From JBDREF01 sp043820045 (lineage in GTDB: Bacteria; Planctomycetota; Phycisphaerae; Sedimentisphaerales; Anaerobacaceae), in NCBI GenBank assembly GCA_043820045.1, contig JBDREF010000113.1:1-9846 (forward strand): 9,846 nucleotides of DNA, written 5' to 3'. Numbering within the stretch: the stretch's first letter is position 1; each line of letters starts with the position of its first letter. Of the stretch, positions 1-4,557 are shown piece by piece. The position numbers and the translations under genes are program-made. Under the pieces are notes generated by a model. It did no database searches and had not been told where the DNA came from. It saw nothing but the letters and a program-made list of their open reading frames with translations.

Positions 1-223
1 TAGGTGTCCGGTAGAACTTGATCTTGTGCGTGGCCGCATAGCTCAGAACCTCTGCCTTCCCATGAAACGTCGCATTGTCCAATACGATGTGCAGCACCTC
101 CGTGCTGCGATATCTCCGCCGGAGCCACTTGAGAAAAGCCAAAAAGGTCATCCAGTTCTTATGTGTGGTAAATATTCCCACCAGTCTCGTAGGGTGTGCA
201 ACTCGTTGCACACGCGGATATGC
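1..223 (-). pseudogene. IS630-family transposase remnant (C-terminal catalytic part), cut by window edge
   Basis: Read on the minus strand, these bases give 74 codons without a stop. The core contains HIVLDNATFHGKAEVL followed by KIKFYRTP. This is the pattern of the second catalytic aspartate (LDN) of the DDE domain in IS630-type transposases, just ahead of the usual TPTYASWLN segment, which would lie beyond base 1. The segment before it (THKNWMTFLAFLKWLRRRY) also fits the helix preceding that aspartate. Reading upstream, an in-frame TGA (224-226) ends the frame, and the first catalytic aspartate and DNA-binding region are missing. The copy is therefore 5'-truncated. A 20-bp palindrome (194-213) sits at its broken end. 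The family call is made by eye from motifs. Whether the part left of the window is intact cannot be seen. Confidence 0.72.
194..213. repeat. Palindromic repeat element at the broken end of the transposase
   Basis: The arms GTGTGCAAC (194-202) and GTTGCACAC (205-213) are perfect 9-bp inverted repeats separated by TC. The flank TAGG on the left and GCGG on the right are not complementary. The style (TAGGGTGTGCAAC...GTTGCACACGCGG) resembles short palindromic elements scattered in many environmental bacterial genomes, which is a recollection and not a search result. It sits where transposase similarity fades, so it may mark an insertion or deletion junction. Confidence 0.55.
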
Positions 224-367
224 TCATTAACAAAAACATTTCGCTCGTCTGTGACCTGCCATAGAATCACAATAAATATTTATCCCGCTCGGCTGTTAAT
301 GAAAGAAAACAAAGGTAATCAAAGCCAACTTCAGGAGCAGAAACGCCCTTATCTGCCTGTGAGACCA

Positions 368-401
368 GAGATTGCCACGGCCCTTCGGGCCTCGCAATGA
401 C
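368..401. repeat. Dispersed palindromic repeat of the 'GTCATTGCGAG...GCAATCTC' type
   Basis: The minus strand reads GTCATTGCGAGG, then a GC-rich centre, then GTGGCAATCTC. The structure is nested: outer arms ATTGC (371-375) and GCAAT (394-398), inner arms GGCCC (379-383) and GGGCC (387-391), loop TTC. This matches a palindromic element known from many unrelated bacterial genomes, with conserved GTCATTGCGAG and GCAATCTC ends and a variable GC-rich hairpin centre. It is probably non-coding and could form an RNA hairpin. The family match rests on memory of the consensus. Confidence 0.65.
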
Positions 402-481
402 CTTGGCCACGTAAAACCTGCCTTTGGGTACACTGTAAGCCAGTTCGATCCGAGCCGGGCTTGAGAAGGCCGCGAAAGCGC

Positions 482-510
482 TTGGCGTTAAAGCAGTTGA
501 AAAGTATAAT
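482..510 (+). promoter_or_regulatory. Sigma70-type promoter for the ceramidase-family gene
   Basis: TTGGCG (482-487) and a perfect TATAAT (505-510) are separated by 17 bases. This predicts a transcript starting near 517 with a leader of about 67 bases before the ATG at 584. It is the main reason, with the Shine-Dalgarno sequence at 573-577, to reject the longer open frame from 461. Confidence 0.5.
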
Positions 511-511
511 G

Positions 512-532
512 GCCCCGACCTTGAGTCAGGGC
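512..532 (+). promoter_or_regulatory. Small hairpin at the predicted start of the leader
   Basis: GCCC (512-515) pairs with GGGC (529-532) and GAC (517-519) with GTC (525-527), with one c/a mismatch and the loop CTTGA. It lies at the predicted 5' end of the transcript and could stabilise the mRNA or act as an operator. There is no T-run after it, so it is not a terminator. Confidence 0.25.
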
Positions 533-545
533 AGATGGACGTTCT

Positions 546-587
546 ATGTCGCCAAAGAAGAAATCTTATTCTGGAGGCTTATTATGA
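546..587 (+). other. Possible 13-residue leader peptide overlapping the ceramidase start
   Basis: An ATG at 546 opens the frame MSPKKKSYSGGLL. Its TGA (585-587) overlaps the ATG of the next gene in an ATGA arrangement, which would allow translational coupling. Its own ribosome binding site is weak (GGA seven bases upstream). It may be chance, because short frames like this are common. Confidence 0.15.
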
Positions 588-1897
588 CAGATGCATCGAA
601 TCATTCAGCAAAACGAATGACCGCAATCGTTATTATATTGGCTATTGGCCTTTGTCTGGCGGTTCTGCCGGCACAGGCCAGGGGCGGCGAAGGCGGCCTG
701 CGTGCGGGGACCGCGAGAATTGACATAACGCCGGATAAACCGGTCAAGATGTCCGGCTATGGGGCCCGGACGGCGCTGTCCGAAGGCGTCCACGACCCGC
801 TGTCCGCACGAGTTGTCGCATTCGAGAACGGCGGCAAGCGGCTCGTGTTAGTCTCAAGCGACCTGATAGGCTATTACGACGGAACCGCCGATCATTTCCG
901 GAAAATCATTCTCAGTGAATTCAAACTTGGTCCGTCCGAATTGTTCTTGTGCGGCATACACACGCACAGCGCGCCAACACCGACCATCGACAAAGAAAAA
1001 GGACACCCGAACAACCTCGAATACACGAAAGGCCTGGAAGTCAAGCTGGTGGACGTGATCCGCAAAGCACTCGGCAATATGGGGCCGGCCCGCATCGGCA
1101 CAGGCGTCGGCTATTCGCCGGTCGGCATAAATCGACGCGAACTGGCATTTGACAGCGCGGGCAACAGTTCAATAAGACTCGGACGCAATCCCTACGGCCT
1201 GACCGACAAGGAAGTTTTGGTGATGAAGCTGGCAAGGCCCGACGGAAAGGTCTTCGCTGCACTGTTTGACTATGCAACTCACGGCACCAGCCTCGGAGGC
1301 AAGAACCTTATTATCAGCGGCGACGTCCTGGGGCTCAGCGAGCAGTTCGCCGAGAAGATTCTGGGCGAAGATGTAATCGTCGCTGCATTCGCAGGGGCAT
1401 CCGGCAATATCGATCCGTGGTTCAGGGTGCTTCCAGCATTCAATACCGAGCCGGGCTGGATACCGGAGCCGGTGCTGTTAGGGACGTTGTTGGGCGAGGA
1501 AGTAGTGAATGTTTTCCGTGACATCGGGGAAGTCTCCGCCGGCGGGGAAATCGGAACATCGTTCGTCACGCTCGAACTGCCGGGAAAGCCGCGAGACGAC
1601 AGTGAAATCAAAAAGGACACTCCCCCTGCTCCGCTCAACATAACCGTTGCTCGGGTGGGCGATATCGCCTTCGTCGGTCTCGGCGCCGAAGTGTTGACTG
1701 AGATCGGGATGGCAATCAAGGCGGGCTCGCCATACAAGCATACTTTTGTAATCACGCACTGCAACGGCGCCGCCTCGTATATCGCGCCGGAGCATCTGCA
1801 CATAGAAGGAGGATACGAAATAAAGAGCAGTCCCTTCGCCCCGCAGGCGGCGGATATGGCCGTAAAGCAGGCGGTAAAGATGCTCCACGAATTATAG
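584..1897 (+). CDS. Exported neutral/alkaline ceramidase-family hydrolase
   Basis: This 437-aa protein belongs to the neutral/alkaline non-lysosomal ceramidase N-domain family, zinc amidases that in characterised members cleave ceramide into sphingosine and fatty acid. An N-terminal membrane segment (about residues 12-32, ending AQA) looks like a Sec signal peptide. Family landmarks appear in order: AGTARIDITP (41-50), GVHDPLSARVV (68-78), the zinc motif HTHSAP (126-131), ATHGTSLGG (231-239), the glycine loop GASGNIDPW (271-279), GLGAEVLTEIG (365-375) and a Gly/Tyr-rich region near the C-terminus. It is shorter than animal or Pseudomonas enzymes (about 650 aa or more) and lacks their C-terminal Ig-like domain. 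Such single-domain forms are frequent in Planctomycetota and their substrates are mostly unknown, so ceramide is not certain. The start at 584 has GGAGG (573-577) six bases upstream. The gene converges on the alcohol dehydrogenase gene with a 33-base gap. Confidence 0.85.
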   Translation: MTDASNHSAKRMTAIVIILAIGLCLAVLPAQARGGEGGLRAGTARIDITPDKPVKMSGYGARTALSEGVHDPLSARVVAFENGGKRLVLVSSDLIGYYDGTADHFRKIILSEFKLGPSELFLCGIHTHSAPTPTIDKEKGHPNNLEYTKGLEVKLVDVIRKALGNMGPARIGTGVGYSPVGINRRELAFDSAGNSSIRLGRNPYGLTDKEVLVMKLARPDGKVFAALFDYATHGTSLGGKNLIISGDVLGLSEQFAEKILGEDVIVAAFAGASGNIDPWFRVLPAFNTEPGWIPEPVLLGTLLGEEVVNVFRDIGEVSAGGEIGTSFVTLELPGKPRDDSEIKKDTPPAPLNITVARVGDIAFVGLGAEVLTEIGMAIKAGSPYKHTFVITHCNGAASYIAPEHLHIEGGYEIKSSPFAPQAADMAVKQAVKMLHEL

Positions 1898-1930
1898 AAG
1901 ATTCTCTCGGACGGATTCGGACGGCGGAGT

Positions 1931-3103
1931 CTACATAGCGGTTTTGCGACTGCCTCGGGCCAGTCTTAGGATTTCCAGCAGTCCTCGCTCGGTCAGCTCG
2001 ACCGGGTTGCCTTTCATACTGCTCGACTTTTGTGACTTTGCGACCGCCGCAGGGAATTGCTCTTCGACCAATCCGAAATCGTCGAGCGAGGGAATTTTCA
2101 GTGCTGCGCAAAGGTCCCGAACCCATGCGACACCGTCGGCAGCTTTTGCGCCGGCGTCTGCTGTCAGCAACTGCGATATCTCATCGAACCGGCCCAATAC
2201 CGAGTCTGTCCCGCGACTCTCCAGCGCCCGTACGTTGGCCTCCATGACAAACGGCAGAAGCCGGGCGCATATTACTCCGTGCGGAGCGTCAATCATCCCG
2301 CCTAACGGGCCGGCGAAACCGTGGACCGCCCCCAACTTCGCGTTGCCCAGGCCTAATCCGCCAAAGAGACTCGCCAGAGCCATGTCCTCGCGGGCGGCCG
2401 GATCGTTGCCGTATTCAAAGGCTCGCCGTAAAGAACGCCCGGCACGCTTGAGACCCTCGCGGCAAATGCCGTCGGTCAGCGGGTTTGCTTTGTTGGAAAC
2501 ATAGACCTCGATCAGTTGTGTGAGCGCATCCAGGCCGGTACTCGCGGTCACCGCCGGCGGCATCGAATGGGTCAATCCAGGATCGACTACGGCCAAACGA
2601 GGCAGCATCAATGGGCTGCGCATGCTCACCTTGACCCGCTGTTCCGGCACGCCGAGGACTGCGTTGCGCGTGACCTCGGCCCCGGTTCCGGCGGTAGTTG
2701 GAATTGCGACGTGCGGCGCGGCACTTTGTACCAGAGGCTTGCCGGCGCCGACTACCTCCAGATAGTCTTCCAGCTCGCCGCCGTTGGTAAGCATTGCCGC
2801 AACGACTTTGCCGGTATCGAGGACGCTGCCGCCCCCGAAGCTGATAACCATATCGCATTTGGCCCGACGGGCCGTATCGACCGCAGCTTTGGCCAGAGCA
2901 GCAGTCGGCTCGCCGCTCACGCTGAATGTCACGCATTTGATCCCTTGCGCATCGAGCTGTTCAAGAAGCGGCTCGGCCCGTTCGCTTGTACTGCCGGTGA
3001 CAACGCAAGCGAGTTTGCCCATCTCGGCCGATAGGGGCGCTACATCCTTAATCGTGCCGCGACCGAATATGATTCGTCCAGCGGTTGCAAATTCGAATCT
3101 CAT
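1931..3103 (-). CDS. Iron-containing alcohol dehydrogenase
   Basis: This 390-aa protein is a full-length group III (iron-dependent) NAD(P)-linked alcohol dehydrogenase, which would interconvert an aldehyde or ketone and an alcohol in the cytoplasm. The N-terminal nucleotide domain shows FGRG (13-16) and GGGSVLDTGK (90-99), then PTTAGTGAEVT (135-145). In the metal-binding helical domain the usual ligands are Asp-x3-His and His-x13-His. Here they read D192, Q196, H261 and H275, so the first histidine (in DALTH of FucO-type enzymes) is glutamine. The spacing is otherwise exact. The frame extends to a GTG at 3115, but the ATG at 3103 gives the family-typical beginning MRFEF. The Shine-Dalgarno sequence is weak (GGTGAG). 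It is the last gene of the minus-strand set, 31 bases after the LsrG-like gene. Substrate is unknown; lactaldehyde or another short aldehyde is a guess from context. Confidence 0.9.
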   Translation of the reverse strand: MRFEFATAGRIIFGRGTIKDVAPLSAEMGKLACVVTGSTSERAEPLLEQLDAQGIKCVTFSVSGEPTAALAKAAVDTARRAKCDMVISFGGGSVLDTGKVVAAMLTNGGELEDYLEVVGAGKPLVQSAAPHVAIPTTAGTGAEVTRNAVLGVPEQRVKVSMRSPLMLPRLAVVDPGLTHSMPPAVTASTGLDALTQLIEVYVSNKANPLTDGICREGLKRAGRSLRRAFEYGNDPAAREDMALASLFGGLGLGNAKLGAVHGFAGPLGGMIDAPHGVICARLLPFVMEANVRALESRGTDSVLGRFDEISQLLTADAGAKAADGVAWVRDLCAALKIPSLDDFGLVEEQFPAAVAKSQKSSSMKGNPVELTERGLLEILRLARGSRKTAM

Positions 3104-3134
3104 GAGCACTCTCACTCACCACGGAACACTGCAA

Positions 3135-3443
3135 TCAGCCCCACCCCTGCCCGTCGGGAAACACGTTCGTGTATTTTATGCTCGTGCGGGGCTCAGCCAT
3201 CATATCGGCCACTGTATCGCGCCACTTTTGATAATGCGCCGTCTCCTTATGCCTGCCCGGGTCTTCAGATGTGCGATAGACTTCCACAAGAACGAAACGC
3301 GTGGGGTCGTCCTGCTGCTGGACAACGTCGAACCGCGCAACACCCGGCTCCCGAATGCTGTTGCGGGCATTGTCAACTGTCGCGGCCCGAAAGGCCTCAA
3401 CCTGGTCGGGTTTAACGTGAGCGAAAACGTGGACTACAAGCAT
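3135..3443 (-). CDS. Small ABM-domain protein, LsrG-like
   Basis: This 102-aa protein has the ferredoxin-like fold of the antibiotic biosynthesis monooxygenase (ABM) superfamily. It reads through most of the pattern of LsrG, the isomerase acting on phosphorylated autoinducer-2 breakdown products: a beta strand at 2-10, EPGVARFDVVQ (32-42), PTRFVLVEVY (47-56), then H65 and AHYQKW (69-74). Length matches the family (about 95-105 aa). The start at 3443 is chosen because AAGGAG (3450-3455 on the minus strand) lies six bases upstream. The open frame continues upstream to 3527, but that part resembles nothing. No lsr transport or kinase genes are in the window, so a true autoinducer role is not supported. 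A small-molecule isomerase or monooxygenase acting with the neighbouring dehydrogenase is equally likely. It sits between the glyoxalase II-like gene (80-base gap) and the dehydrogenase gene. Confidence 0.82.
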   Translation of the reverse strand: MLVVHVFAHVKPDQVEAFRAATVDNARNSIREPGVARFDVVQQQDDPTRFVLVEVYRTSEDPGRHKETAHYQKWRDTVADMMAEPRTSIKYTNVFPDGQGWG

Positions 3444-3523
3444 AATAATCTCCTTACGGGTTACGGTATTCGAGCCGGAGTTTATCAGACAACTTGCGTA
3501 AATGCAAGCAGCACCGACGGCAA

Positions 3524-4321
3524 TCACCCGAAGACATCTTTGCGCCGGCGCAGCTCTGCAAAAACATCCACCGCCCGGGACTGTGGCATCTTGAGCGCGG
3601 TCCGCATTTCGGGTGTGTCGGCGCGCAAAAATGGATTCGTTGTCCTTTCCTGCTGCATGGTCGAAGGAACGGTCTGCCGGCCCAGTGTTTGTGCGTGCCT
3701 GATTTCATTCAGCCGCTGTCCGACGACCTGGTTGTCGGGCTCAACGGTCAGGGCGAACTCGTAGTTCTCCAACGTATAATCGTGTCCGCAGTAAACGAGC
3801 GTATCATCGGGCAAAGACGCCAATCTCTGCAGGGACTCCCACATGACTTCGGCATCGCATTCCATCAACCTGCCGCAACCCCCGACGAATAGCGTATCTC
3901 CCGTCCAGAGAACGCCGTTCTTGCCTTGGCCTGACGGGGGCATGTAATAGCAGAGCCCCGTGGAAGTATGCCCCGGAGTCGCAATGACCTGCACCCTGGC
4001 ATCGCCGAATGTCAGTACCTCCCCATCTTCAACAACTCTGTCGATTCCACGTATTCTGTGTCTGTCCCCACCGATGATTTTGCAACCGGTCTTTTGTTTC
4101 AATTCGACCGCTCCAGCGGTGTGATCGTAATGGTGGTGCGTGATGAGAATCGTATTGAGGCTAAGGCCGCTGTCCTTGAGAATCCTCAGCACCTGAGAAC
4201 TCTCGCTGGGATCGACCACGAACGAACCGGTTTCGTTGTGCCTGTACAGATAAATGAAATTATCGCCGAGCGCGGGAACCGTTATTACCGAATCCATAGT
4301 TTTCCAATCACTGAAGCTCAT
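3524..4321 (-). CDS. Hydroxyacylglutathione hydrolase (glyoxalase II)-like metallo-beta-lactamase protein
   Basis: This 265-aa cytoplasmic protein has the metallo-beta-lactamase fold and glyoxalase II features. The metal motif is THHHYDH (61-67: H62, H64, D66, H67), followed by H118 in TPGHTS, D142 in WTGDTLF and H180 in CGHDYT, a complete two-metal site. The C-terminal helical region carries PSTMQQERTTNPFLR (219-233), typical of the HAGH C-terminal domain that binds the glutathione part. Length is near the family norm (about 250-260). Glyoxalase II hydrolyses S-lactoylglutathione to lactate and glutathione, ending methylglyoxal detoxification. Whether this organism makes glutathione or uses another thiol is not shown. 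The start at 4321 has GGAG eight bases upstream. A longer frame begins at 4366, and a later ATG at 4297 is possible. It is the first gene of the minus-strand set, with a promoter at 4379-4407. Confidence 0.88.
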   Translation of the reverse strand: MSFSDWKTMDSVITVPALGDNFIYLYRHNETGSFVVDPSESSQVLRILKDSGLSLNTILITHHHYDHTAGAVELKQKTGCKIIGGDRHRIRGIDRVVEDGEVLTFGDARVQVIATPGHTSTGLCYYMPPSGQGKNGVLWTGDTLFVGGCGRLMECDAEVMWESLQRLASLPDDTLVYCGHDYTLENYEFALTVEPDNQVVGQRLNEIRHAQTLGRQTVPSTMQQERTTNPFLRADTPEMRTALKMPQSRAVDVFAELRRRKDVFG

Positions 4322-4378
4322 GTAATATTCTCCGGTCGTCATCAAGAACATGAACCCGGGCCCCATGCGTCTTGCCGC

Positions 4379-4407
4379 AGACTACCATCACGTAAACCTG
4401 ATGTCAA
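4379..4407 (-). promoter_or_regulatory. Promoter candidate for the minus-strand three-gene set
   Basis: On the minus strand a perfect TTGACA (4407-4402) is followed after 17 bases by TAGTCT (4384-4379). That -10 keeps the first T, second A and last T of the consensus but is otherwise weak, so activation by a regulator is plausible. The predicted leader to the ATG at 4321 is about 50 bases. Confidence 0.4.
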
Positions 4408-4417
4408 AAGAAACGCA

Positions 4418-4446
4418 TTGATTGGTCGAGAACAGAAGTATATAAT
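4418..4446 (+). promoter_or_regulatory. Strong sigma70-type promoter for the methyltransferase-propeller/sulfatase set
   Basis: TTGATT (4418-4423), a 17-base spacer and a perfect TATAAT (4441-4446) are present. The predicted start is near 4453, leaving a leader of about 105 bases. Its -35 lies only ten bases from the -35 of the oppositely directed promoter. Confidence 0.6.
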
Positions 4447-4462
4447 CTATTCGTAATAACGG

Positions 4463-4483
4463 ATGTGCAGTTATTTTGCACAT
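4463..4483. promoter_or_regulatory. Perfect 7-bp inverted repeat just downstream of the transcription start (candidate operator or leader hairpin)
   Basis: ATGTGCA (4463-4469) and TGCACAT (4477-4483) are perfect inverted repeats around GTTATTT. The element begins about ten bases after the predicted start of the plus-strand transcript. That suits a repressor site, or a hairpin at the 5' end of the mRNA. No T-run follows, so a terminator is unlikely. Confidence 0.45.
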
Positions 4484-4557
4484 GCTACGGCCGACATACG
4501 AGTGTGAGGTAACAGGGGACCTTTTTTGCATATCTTCAAATTGAAAGGAAAGCAATC

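Larger units (their letters stand above)
224..583. other. Gene-poor stretch upstream of the ceramidase-family gene
   Basis: I see no protein-coding gene here. The left part (224-360) is AT-richer than its surroundings and recognisable as nothing specific. It may be decayed mobile-element DNA continuing from the transposase fragment. The right part holds the palindrome at 368-401, a promoter at 482-510, a small hairpin at 512-532 and the Shine-Dalgarno sequence of the next gene at 573-577. An open frame runs into the ceramidase gene from 461, but its first 41 codons look unlike that family and start before the promoter. Confidence 0.5.

Noticed and set aside
26..400. A 124-codon plus-strand open frame at the left end
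   Set aside because: It runs opposite to the transposase fragment and through both palindromes, has no family resemblance and no ribosome binding site.
461..583. N-terminal extension of the ceramidase-family frame by 41 codons
   Set aside because: It begins ahead of the predicted promoter, lacks a ribosome binding site and would bury the signal peptide inside the protein. The ATG at 584 has GGAGG at good spacing.
1898..1930. Bidirectional terminator between the converging ceramidase and dehydrogenase genes
   Set aside because: The 33-base gap has a direct repeat of TCGGACGG but no convincing hairpin or T-run.
3444..3527. N-terminal extension of the LsrG-like protein
   Set aside because: The extra 28 residues do not resemble the family, and the ATG at 3443 has a strong AAGGAG six bases upstream.
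2784..3764. A 326-codon plus-strand open frame
   Set aside because: It spans antisense across parts of three well-recognised minus-strand genes and the spacers between them. Its sequence is low-complexity-like and matches no family.
4507..4527. AGGT...ACCT stem followed by six T in the leader of the propeller gene, resembling a terminator or attenuator
   Set aside because: The stem is only four base pairs with an eight-base loop, too weak to support a terminator call.
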